Of a DNA stretch of 11,064 nt, positions 1 to 6,867 are shown in pieces. The DNA comes from Hyphochytrium catenoides (taxonomy: Eukaryota > Sar > Hyphochytriomycetes > Hyphochytriales > Hyphochytriaceae): positions 1-11,064 of the forward strand of contig FLMG01000978.1 of assembly GCA_900088475.1 (NCBI GenBank), given 5' to 3'. Position 1 is the first letter of the stretch. Every line of letters starts with the position of its first letter. The position numbers and the translations under genes are program-made. A model generated the notes under the pieces. It worked only from the letters and a program-made list of their open reading frames with translations. It made no database searches and was not told where the DNA came from.

Positions 1-260
1 TAATCACTTTCAGGTTATCATAGTGAATGGAAATCTTGGTTTTTGTGCTGATGGTGGGAAAGATTCTGGTGGAGGAAATTGAGCTTCAGAATCAGTTTCT
101 CGCACCTTTTTATTGGGCCTCTGGGTCTCCATTTCCAGATCTCTCCGGACGATTCAGGCGAACCCATAGCCTAGCGAGTCTATCGGGACGCCTCCTTTGT
201 GGATTGAGGGACTGGCAAGTGGAAGCTTGTGCTTGATTGAAGAATAACGTGCTGCTGCAG
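1..260 (+). other. 5' flank or 5' UTR of the HisRS gene
   Basis: No protein family is recognisable in either strand here. Short open frames (for example 27-236) look fortuitous. CTGCTGCAG right before the ATG at 261 could be the acceptor of a 5' UTR intron. No clear TATA box was found. Confidence 0.5.
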
Positions 261-365
261 ATGGCAAAAGTAGTAGTGGGAGGGCAGAAGCTTAGCTCTG
301 CAGATGTCGTGAAGGTTGCCGTCAACCACGCGCACGTAGACCTCGATCATGCGGCTTGTGAGAGG
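261..365 (+). CDS. HARS: HisRS exon 1: start of the ammonia-lyase-like domain
   Basis: Encodes residues 1-35, beginning [20 protein letters not shown]. This matches the opening pattern of histidine/phenylalanine ammonia-lyases, where a short strand is followed by 'G..L...dvv.vA'. The exon ends AGG|GTAGGC in phase 0. The ATG directly follows CTGCTGCAG, so a splice acceptor from a 5' UTR intron could lie immediately before it. Confidence 0.8.
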
Positions 366-3300
366 GTAGGCGACGAAAGTTGACTGAAGGAAGAGCTACT
401 TCTTACTATAATCGGGGCTCTGAACATGACACTAGGTGAAGACTGTGGCTGGCATCTTAGCCAATGCAAAGGGAAGACCAGCATCGGACAAAGAGCCGCA
501 CGCTCCGGCAACCTCGGAGTAAGAAAAAATCATATGTATATAGGCTCATGTTCGGACCCTGTGGACTGACCAATTCCTTCTCTCCCTCCATCGTGGTCTC
601 TTCATATCGGACATCCAACCTCTCCTCATCCCCCTCTCACTATCTCATTCTCCTTCCTCGCCGGTCACTTCGTCTCTTCCCCTTCTCTCTTTTTCCCCAA
701 TTTACTCATGGTTAGGGTCCACCTTGGCACTCATGACATCCTTCCACTTTCTCTCTGCCGAGCAACACTGCTGGCCCAGCTGACAGTTATCATGCAGGTA
801 GGCTAAATGTCTTTCGTGGAGAGCTCTGCCTCCACAATTTTCTTTCTTTTCAAGTCGCCTTGTTCTTTCATTTTACCTTATTCAACTCTCTTGCCTTTCT
901 CCGTTCTGTTTTCTATCCAGACGTCTCTGTCTTTAGTCGGGCATCTCTTTTTTGACCTCCCACCTGGCCTCTATCCCTAGGGACGCTCTGGAATTCGCCT
1001 AGAGGTTGCTCAGCTACTCTGCGGATTCTTAAATCATGGCATCACTCCCCACCTTTCAAGGAACTCAGAGAAGCTCTTGCAAGGCATCCTTGCAGCTATG
1101 CAGGGGACCGGGAGATGCGCCATTAAGGTCTCCTTCTTCTCTTTTAAGCTCTTCTCCTTTCTCTTTACTTTCTCCTTGCTCCCTTCTCCTACTGCCTCTG
1201 GCACATGCCTGCCCCTTGCGCCTAGTCGACGCAGGGTCTGCTCCTTGGTCTTGCGAGACTCCTCTATAGTCCTTATAGTCCTGTTCGTCCTTCCTCATCT
1301 CAGTTGTGGCCTGTTGACTCTTGGTACTAGCCCGTGGTCTCTCTTTGATATTCTAATGTGTTGCTGAACCCTTTCTGGTACCTACTAACCCCTTGTTAAA
1401 TGCTGTCTTCCGTCTTCTCTCTGTCTCCCCATCTCTATATCTTTCTTCACAGGGAGAAGCAACAGATCGGGCGATCTCCGATGCTCTGAAGGAGTTTGGT
1501 TTGGATCCAGTCAGGCTTACCAAGTTTGAAGCCGAGAGCCTCAAGCAGGTGGCTGATCCAGAAGTCTTATGACACCAACCGTTATAGTTGCTCCCTCCCT
1601 CTCTCGTTTCTCGTTTCTTTGACTCCTTCCCGCTTCTTGTGGTCCAGACCCTGTTTGTCCCTTGATTGTGTTATCTCCCTCTAACGTCTGATCTCGCTCT
1701 CTATCTCTTTAACATGCTCCCTCTCCGGCCCTCTTGGTCAACTTTTCTAATAAATAGCCGAACTTGATAGCCACTGCTGGCGTGGCGCTGACCGCTTGGG
1801 CAGCTCGCAACCTTCTAGTTTTGGCAGACTCAGTGGCAGCACTCTCCTTTGAAGCCCTTAAGGTAGGGATATCTCATCTTTCCTGTTCGACCCTTGTCTT
1901 TCAGTGCTCGTCTATCTCCCCTTTCCCTACCTTTGTCCGTCCTCCCGTCTCTGGCACACCACTGATACAGGGAACAACCTCGCCTTGCTCTTCCTGTAGG
2001 CAGGAGTGGACCCTCTGGACCCGGAGTATCACGATGTCTGCAGACCTTTCCGCGGCATTTCTCAAAGCGCTGGAGCACTTCGGCTGATGGTAGAGGGCTC
2101 ACAGCGAGTGAAGGGTAAGGGTCAGGCGGCTGAGGATAACCCCCTAGGGGTAACGCCACAGGTAAAGGGTGTGGGATGAAAGAGAGAAGGCAATCTCTGA
2201 CGCTTAGACTGAGGGAAAGGAGTAGAGAGAGTACAAGAAACATGAAAGCCTAAGTTTAAGAGTGACTGCGCCATTCCAACGTTGTGTTGCAACTGTTTTG
2301 CTTGTTTTCCCTCTCTCGGGCGCTTACCACTCCTCCGTCTCCGTATGTCTGACTGCGTCTGTGTTGATTTCCGGTAGTTGCACGGTGCCGTCAAAGAGCA
2401 CGTTGATATAGCGCTGAAGGCTGCGGAGACAGAATATAACTCCGCTCCTGCCGGACCCGTAAGCAAGACTGTTGACGGGAAGACGCCCGCTCATCCCCAA
2501 GTTATCGCGCAGACGCTACTGTCTCTCTCTTCCTCTCTTCTCGTGCTGCTAGAGGGCAGCCGCTCGAGGAGGGAGCTCTTAGGAGAAGAAGAGAGAGAAG
2601 GAGATGATCTACCTTCGTTCAATGAGAACCTTTTCCACGCCGAAAACGTTGTGCGTTCAGGGAAGATCCCTCTAGGTTCAGTCCTCCAGCTTTTGGGGCT
2701 TGCAGAGGCCGTTGAGAGGTCGCTTGCGTTGGAGTTGGAAGCTTGCTTGGATGTAGGAGCTCCTATGTCTATGGCTTCCTTGAGCTTTTTGCGTTGATGC
2801 CTCTCTTTCGCGGCAACTCTTTTTTCCTTACGGCGCTCCCTGAGCCATCTTGGGGTGCCTTAGGCTGGAGTCTTTGCTTGTCGCCTTTCTTCTGCCGGTC
2901 ACTTTAAGGCGTTCTCCTCAATCCCTCTGGCTTCTTGCCAGTGATGTACTCTAATTAATTTTATGGTGGAAGGTGCTTGGAAAGGAAGAGGAGGCTCTGA
3001 AAGCTGCAGCGGCGGCCGCGGAGGAGAAGCAACAGCAACATCACGCGCCTGTTGCTGAGAAGCAGGTGAGAACGAGCAATGGCCATCGTGGACACAAAAA
3101 TACCGCTTGCCTTTGCCGTCTGCGTTCCTTGTTGCGTACCGGGCTTCCTTCTCTCTCTGTTCCCCTGCTCTGGTATATCTCATCATTTCTCCGCCGCTTT
3201 CGAAAACCTCTCTCTGATTGCTTTTGGTTAGTTTGGGTCCCTTTGCATTGCTTTACGTCACTTACCTGTCTCTATCCTTCTATTTCAAGATTGACACCTC

Positions 3301-6300
3301 GAAGCTGTCAGCGGAGCAGATAGCGAAGATGGAAAAGAAGCGAGCGGAAAAACTAGCTAAACAGCAAGCGAAGGCCGCGAAGAAGAAGAAGAGAGGAGGG
3401 CTGGTCATTGGCAGTGGCTCTGCTGCTTTTAGAGACTTCTGCCTGCAGAATGGGGACGGCGAGAGGGAGATAGGGGGAATGAGAGATGTGAAGCGGATGG
3501 ATGCCGTCATAAATGCATGGGAGGCAGGTGCTGGAGGGACCATCAGCTTCTTAGAGGAACTCTATGGGAAACTCAGTAGCGGTGGTAGCAGGCGGAAGCC
3601 CAAGATTGCGAAGGTACAGAGTCAAGGCTTATGCGCAGTGAGAGGGGTTTCTCTATAACCTCGTTTTCGGTTTCCTTTCGCAAGCTTCTCTTTTCCTCTC
3701 TCTCTGTTCTTTGGACTATCTATTTTCCTCTTCTCTCTCTGTCTCTCTCTTGCTTTCTTCTTATCAACAATTGTCGGTTATGGGCTCCTCTCATTGAGGT
3801 TCTCTGTTTCCTTCTATAGCGTTTCTAAACCTATGCTGCAGGGAGCTCGTGATTATCTTCCGGAGCAAATGGACATCAGAGTGAGAGCTTTCAACATTAT
3901 TCGCGCTGTCTATAAGAGGCACGGCGCCGTTGAGATCGATACACCTGTCTTTGAGGTGAGAAGTAGCTGCTCCTCATTTCTCTCTTCCCCAACCTTTGGG
4001 CTCTTTCTCTGTCGCTGTAGCCCTTGCCTTGTCATCCTCAGACTCCGCTTTCTTCTTCCCTATGTTTCGTCCACCTAACTCTCGCAAACCTTTAACTCTT
4101 CTATTTCAGCTCAAAGAAACCTTAACTGGCAAGTACGGCGAGGACACAAAGCTCATCTACGACCTAGCAGACCAAGGAGGAGAGCTTCTGGCTCTTCGAT
4201 ACGACCTCACAGTCCCTTTCGCGCGGTTCTTAGCGCTTAACTCCGTTGGCAACATTAAACGGCTCCACATTGGGAAGGTGTATCGCAGAGATCAGCCAAT
4301 GATGAATAGAGGGAGGTATCGCGAGTTCTATCAGTGTGACTTCGATATCGCAGGGAACTATCCCTCGATGTTGCCGGACGCGGAGGCCATCACTGTGGCG
4401 TGTGAGGCCCTCACTGCTCTGCAGATTGGCCCGTTCAAGGTCTAGCGCTACCGGATCTCCCTCCTCCGTCACAACCATTTGTACCCAAGGGACTTTCCCC
4501 TTGTATAGGGCTAATCTCTCTCTCTCGGGCGCTTTCTCTATCATCTCCTCTTTGGTTCATCTTCATCTCCTCTTGGTAGATGCACGCAGAAAGGTGGCTT
4601 TCCTATCATTAGTTTTAAGCTCGACGATGGGCCTCTTGGTTCATCTTTATCTCCAAGTGCCACCTTTCTGCGCGCATCTACTTTTACTTAGAATCTATCT
4701 CTCCCAAAGCTCTTGGGCCTCCAACGCTTTGCTTCTGTCCACATCTGATCTCTGCGAGGCTTATTGGTTGACTCCTTCTTATCTTCCTCTCTCTCCTCCG
4801 TCGCGCAGGTCAAATTGAATCACAGACGCCTGTTGGACGCTTACCTGGCGATCGCAGGGGTGCCAGCTAGCAAGTTCCGGACTATCTGTTCGGCCATTGA
4901 CAAGCTAGATAAGGAGCCCTGGGAGGCTGTTAGGCGCGAGATGGTAGAAGAGAAAGGACTTGATGAAGACGTGGCAGATCGCATTTTCCCCTTTGTACAG
5001 TTCGTAGGAGAGCCAGGAAAGAGCAAGGAGCTCCTCTCTTCGTTCCTCTCTTCAGACACCTTCAAAGACAGTGCCGAGGCCACGGCAGCTCTCAAAGAGC
5101 TCGCACTTCTCTTTGATTATTTGGAAGCTATGGGCTCTGGCCACCTCGTTTCCTTTGATCTCAGTTTGGCGCGCGGTCTGGACTATTATACGGGTGTCAT
5201 CTATGAATTCGTTAGCTTACTGCCGAACAATGTTGGCAGTGTTGGTGCCGGAGGAAGGTATGGGCAGGCTTCTCTCCCCGCTCTGTGTCCCTCTAATTCC
5301 TCTTCACTGCTGGTATCTTCTGATGATCAGCGCGAGCTGTGCGTCTGGTCTATCAGCTTTCTTCGCGTTCTTTCCCCAAATCTTGTCCTCAGCTAGCTCT
5401 CCCTCACAATTAGAGTCTAGCTACCGCTTTGACATTGTAGACACACTCTCTTTCTCTTTCTCTCATCTTCCTGTTCCTTTTCCCGCTGACCTTCGTTGCA
5501 CGGCGCTATCACGTTGTTCCTCTCCTCATGTTTTAGGTACGATAAGCTGGTGGGTCTTTTCTCCAACGAGGAGATTCCCTGCGTAGGTGTCAGTCTAGGA
5601 GTAGAGCGCATCTTCTCAATCTTAGAGGCCACTGCCCTTGAAGGACAAGGAAAGCTCCGCCGCCCCACTGTTCAGATCTTAGTGGCCTCCACAGGCGGAG
5701 ACATGCTGAAGGAGAGGCTGAAAGTCTGCTCGGAGCTGTGGAAAGGAAGGCTCAGTGCGGAGATTCTTCCTGCCGAGAACCCAAAGTTAACAAAGCAGAT
5801 TCAGTACGCGCTTGAGATGGGTAAGCCAGTTACGCGGAATAGATGACTAGAATTATAGGAAATAGTCATAGCTGCGAAAGAAAGTAGAGAGCAACGGGCT
5901 AATATTATGAAGAGGGAGAGGGGTGAGAGACGGAGAAAAAAGGAAAAAAAAAGGGAGAGAGGAGGAGAGGTATGGCCACAAGCAGTTGAGGGTGCACCAA
6001 GCAGATAAAGGGCTACGAAGAGAACAAGCAAATTGCTCCTTCGATACGTAGCTGACCTCTTTTTTGATCTTGATTGTCATGCTCTCTTTCCAAACAATCT
6101 CTTTCCCTCCTTCAATCTCCTTCCGCTCGCTTTGTGCCTGTCTCCTTTCCTTTTATCCCCATGTTTCTCAGGCATTCCCTTTATGGTCGTGATTGGCGAG
6201 ACTGAGCTGGCGCAAGGCATTGTTAATGTCAAGAATATCGCGAAGAATGAACAGACAGCGGTGAAAAGAGACGAGCTTGTTTCTTTCCTTCTCTCTCAAG

Positions 6301-6347
6301 GATGCAAACAGATAGGAGACGAGAAGCTTGAGCTAAGTGAACACTAA
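261..6347 (+). CDS. HARS: Histidyl-tRNA synthetase, cytosolic type, with N-terminal ammonia-lyase-like domain (15 exons, whole gene)
   Basis: This gene encodes the enzyme that attaches histidine to tRNA-His using ATP, acting in the cytosol. My model joins 261-365, 436-518, 716-797, 981-1127, 1453-1548, 1758-1862, 2000-2107, 2378-2752, 2973-3065, 3290-3613, 3842-3955, 4110-4439, 4809-5257, 5537-5820 and 6172-6347, giving 956 residues. Residues 1-367 resemble the histidine/phenylalanine ammonia-lyase fold, and 368-506 form a charged linker. The class II core starts at [10 protein letters not shown] (507). Motif 2 is [18 protein letters not shown] (600-617), the histidine motifs are [10 protein letters not shown] (774-783) and GAGGRYD (800-806), and motif 3 is GVSLGVERI (821-829). 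The anticodon-binding domain covers about 847-950. Plant cytosolic HisRS is, from memory, about 880 residues with a similar extension. An in-frame stop at 234-236 with no ATG before 261 supports this start. No targeting peptide is evident. The identity is certain; the joins around exons 7-9 are the least secure. Confidence 0.93.
436..518 (+). CDS. HARS: HisRS exon 2
   Basis: Residues 36-62 plus two bases of codon 63 ([15 protein letters not shown]...). The acceptor is CACTAG and the donor GTAAGA. It was chosen because it joins exon 1 (phase 0) to exon 3 (phase 2) without a stop. Direct joining of exons 1 and 3 is out of frame. The segment is poorly conserved, so support comes from frame and splice sites rather than homology. 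Confidence 0.7.
716..797 (+). CDS. HARS: HisRS exon 3
   Basis: Completes codon 63 and encodes residues 64-90, ending [14 protein letters not shown]. This corresponds to the 'vRa....l..l..G' helix of ammonia-lyases and to a similar helix in plant HisRS extensions. Acceptor GGTTAG, donor GTAGGC, ends in phase 0. Confidence 0.8.
981..1127 (+). CDS. HARS: HisRS exon 4: lyase-like core helices
   Basis: Residues 91-139. [13 protein letters not shown] followed by [10 protein letters not shown] (106-115) closely follows the ammonia-lyase signature 'G.SGvr...v..ll..lN.gi.P.ip'. In active enzymes the Ala-Ser-Gly of the MIO cofactor comes just after this point; here the following residues ([20 protein letters not shown]) contain no such triad. 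Acceptor CCCTAG; the donor is a weaker GTCTCC. Confidence 0.88.
1128..1452 (+). other. HARS: HisRS intron 4 (325 bases)
   Basis: Sense strand dominated by CT-rich simple sequence, especially 1130-1195 and 1390-1450, running into a good acceptor. No conserved coding segment was recognised in any frame on either strand. Confidence 0.8.
1453..1548 (+). CDS. HARS: HisRS exon 5
   Basis: Residues 140-171, including [20 protein letters not shown], which parallels the ammonia-lyase stretch 'aL...Gl.P..L..kE.laL'. Acceptor TTCACAG, donor GTGGCT, phase 0 at both ends. Reading on past the donor meets a stop within eight codons. Confidence 0.83.
1758..1862 (+). CDS. HARS: HisRS exon 6
   Basis: Residues 172-206, an alanine-rich helical stretch ending [15 protein letters not shown]. 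This is very close to a helix in the N-terminal extension of plant cytosolic HisRS (pattern 'iADaVAALSCEA', from memory). Acceptor AAATAG, donor GTAGGG, phase 0 at both ends. Confidence 0.87.
2000..2107 (+). CDS. HARS: HisRS exon 7 (3' end ambiguous)
   Basis: Residues 207-242. [16 protein letters not shown] and [10 protein letters not shown] match the ammonia-lyase region 'fd...h..RPh.GQ...A..lr.ll.gS'. The end is placed at the weak donor GTGAAG (2108) because that keeps exon 8 in frame. A stronger GTAAGG lies seven bases further on, at 2115, but its use would shift the frame and reach a stop soon after. Confidence 0.75.
2378..2752 (+). CDS. HARS: HisRS exon 8: end of the lyase-like domain
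   Basis: Residues 243-367. [12 protein letters not shown] then [11 protein letters not shown] (259-269) matches the ammonia-lyase helix ending 'E.NSatDNP'. [11 protein letters not shown] (323-333) recalls 'sgGNFhg' of that family, and the exon ends in a helix like 'lg..sErR...L'. A low-complexity Glu/Arg-rich loop sits at about 301-320. The first codon after the TAG acceptor is TTG, read as Leu. The donor GTAGGA at 2753 precedes the in-frame stop at 2795; it is the best in-frame choice but not the only possible one. Confidence 0.78.
2973..3065 (+). CDS. HARS: HisRS exon 9: charged linker
   Basis: Residues 368-398 ([20 protein letters not shown] and onward), low complexity with runs of Ala and Gln, probably an exposed helix joining the two globular parts. 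The acceptor GGTGGAAG has little pyrimidine before it and is the weakest in the gene. The donor GTGAGA is good. Phase 0 at both ends. Confidence 0.7.
3290..3613 (+). CDS. HARS: HisRS exon 10: lysine-rich helix and pre-core segment
   Basis: Residues 399-506. A strongly basic helix ([20 protein letters not shown], then KKKKRGG) is followed by a segment leading to RRKPKIAK. Plant HisRS has a comparable lysine-rich stretch before its 'LPKLPKGTRD'. The basic helix could help bind tRNA, as appended helices do in other synthetases, but this is inferred. Acceptor TTCAAG, donor GTACAG, phase 0. Confidence 0.88.
3842..3955 (+). CDS. HARS: HisRS exon 11: class II motif 1
   Basis: Residues 507-544, [20 protein letters not shown] to DTPVFE, the dimer-interface motif 1 of HisRS. 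The usual 'KGTRD' reads KGARD across the join. The acceptor is CTGCAG at 3840-3841. Another acceptor (TATAG, ending 3819) with a better pyrimidine tract lies 22 bases upstream, but its use would bring an immediate stop. Confidence 0.92.
4110..4439 (+). CDS. HARS: HisRS exon 12: motif 2 and ATP-binding core
   Basis: Residues 545-654. It contains [23 protein letters not shown] (573-583), [18 protein letters not shown] (600-617) and QCDFDIAG, all hallmarks of HisRS catalytic motif 2. Acceptor TTTCAG, donor GTCTAG (unusual, with a stop just after the GT). It joins IGPFK to [10 protein letters not shown], as in plant HisRS. Confidence 0.95.
4547..4654 (+). repeat. Imperfect direct repeat of about 24 bases next to the foldback arms
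   Basis: 4547-4570 (CCTCTTTGGTTCATCTTCAT...) and 4632-4654 (CCTCTTGGTTCATCTTTATC...) differ by one indel and one substitution. Each copy lies just upstream of one arm of the inverted repeat, with 5-base and 4-base gaps. Confidence 0.75.
4576..4681 (+). repeat. Inverted repeat, 23-base arms with a 60-base loop, inside HisRS intron 12
   Basis: Arm 4576-4598 starts GTAGATGCACGCAG, and arm 4659-4681 ends CTGCGCGCATCTAC. The arms pair at 22 of 23 positions in DNA, and the remaining pair is G-U in RNA, so the transcript could form an uninterrupted stem. The loop is 4599-4658. The function is unknown. Confidence 0.85.
4809..5257 (+). CDS. HARS: HisRS exon 13: insertion domain and histidine-specific motif
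   Basis: Residues 655-803 plus two bases of codon 804. The insertion domain [24 protein letters not shown] is very close to plant and animal HisRS. It is followed by the histidine-A motif [10 protein letters not shown] (774-783) with its catalytic Arg, then GAGGR. Acceptor GCGCAG, donor GTATGG, ends in phase 2. Confidence 0.95.
5537..5820 (+). CDS. HARS: HisRS exon 14: motif 3 and start of the anticodon-binding domain
   Basis: Completes the Arg codon of GAGGRYD, then [11 protein letters not shown] (motif 3, about 819-829), then the anticodon-binding domain from [11 protein letters not shown]. Acceptor TTTTAG, donor GTAAGC, phase 2 in and phase 1 out. Confidence 0.95.
5821..6171 (+). other. 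HARS: HisRS intron 14 (351 bases), purine-rich then pyrimidine-rich
   Basis: 5870-5970 on the sense strand is nearly all purine, including a run of nine A at 5943-5951. From 6055 onwards it is pyrimidine-rich up to the acceptor. No conserved coding segment was seen. Confidence 0.8.
6172..6347 (+). CDS. HARS: HisRS exon 15: C-terminus
   Basis: Completes Gly899 and encodes residues 900-956: [20 protein letters not shown]..., the last strands and helices of the HisRS anticodon-binding domain, ending at TAA (6345-6347). The acceptor is TCTCAG after a long pyrimidine tract. Confidence 0.95.
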
Positions 6348-6867
6348 GATCTTAGAAAGAAACAAAGATCAAGGGAGCCATACTCTCTCTCTTGAAAGAG
6401 AAAGACTGACAGAGCTAATATCGAGCTGACAATAAAGGCCTCTAACGAGATCCTTTTCTGCCTCTTCCGCCGTGAATCTTCTCTCTCTCCCTGCATTATG
6501 TCTCTCCTCTTGGATCTTTCTACGCTCTTCTCCTCTGGATGCCTCTTTCTCCCTGTCTCTCTTGAGCGTTGTTATTTCCCCTTCCTGCTGTCTCTCTTCT
6601 TTCCCTATACCGGGTTGAAGAGCCGCTCCTGAATGGCTGAACCATCCTAAGGATAAACGCATTGCTGGGGAAGAGAGGAGAAAGAGAGAGACATAAAAAG
6701 GAAAATGGTCTGACTTTCCTAGATAAAGGAATAAACTGTTGGACCCGTTGTTTAGTCACTTATCCTAAGAGTCATAGGCATAGTAGGAGCGCTCTTCCCT
6801 TCTCTTACCTGTCTTCTCTCTCTGTCTCCTTCCTCTCTCTCTTCTTCCACCCTATTCTCTCTCTCTC
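6348..6867. other. Convergent 3' intergenic region between HisRS and Hsp110
   Basis: This 520-base stretch between the two stop codons must hold both 3' UTRs. It is CT/GA-rich with no recognisable gene. AATAAA occurs on the + strand at 6431-6436 and again at 6730-6735. I found no exact AATAAA on the - strand for the Hsp110 transcript. Confidence 0.7.
6431..6436 (+). terminator. Candidate polyadenylation signal for HisRS
   Basis: A canonical AATAAA 84 bases after the HisRS stop. The position fits a 3'-end signal, but polyadenylation signals in protists vary and the hexamer can arise by chance. Confidence 0.35.

Larger units (their letters stand above)
4440..4808 (+). other. HARS: HisRS intron 12 (369 bases) with a foldback structure
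   Basis: The intron is CT-rich with donor GTCTAG and acceptor GCGCAG. It carries a 23-base inverted repeat (4576-4598 and 4659-4681) and an imperfect direct repeat (4547-4570 and 4632-4654), listed separately. No coding potential was recognised. Confidence 0.85.

Noticed and set aside
27-236. Open frame of 69 codons upstream of HisRS
   Set aside because: No recognisable family, and it overlaps an equally long frame on the other strand. More likely flank or 5' UTR.
1764-2087. 107-codon + strand frame covering exons 6-7 and the intron between
   Set aside because: It uses a frame other than the conserved one. The real product of this region is read as two spliced exons.
2141-2150. CCCCTAGGGG palindrome flanked by TAAC on both sides in HisRS intron 7
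   Set aside because: A perfect 10-base palindrome but isolated and short, with no second copy noticed, so chance cannot be excluded.
3290-3400. WHEP domain as in animal HisRS
   Set aside because: The segment is a lysine-rich helix but lacks the WHEP pattern of conserved residues, so it was called only a charged linker.
6369-6759. - strand frames of 97 and 79 codons in the intergenic region
   Set aside because: Composed of low-complexity translation of CT/GA-rich DNA, with no conserved motif.
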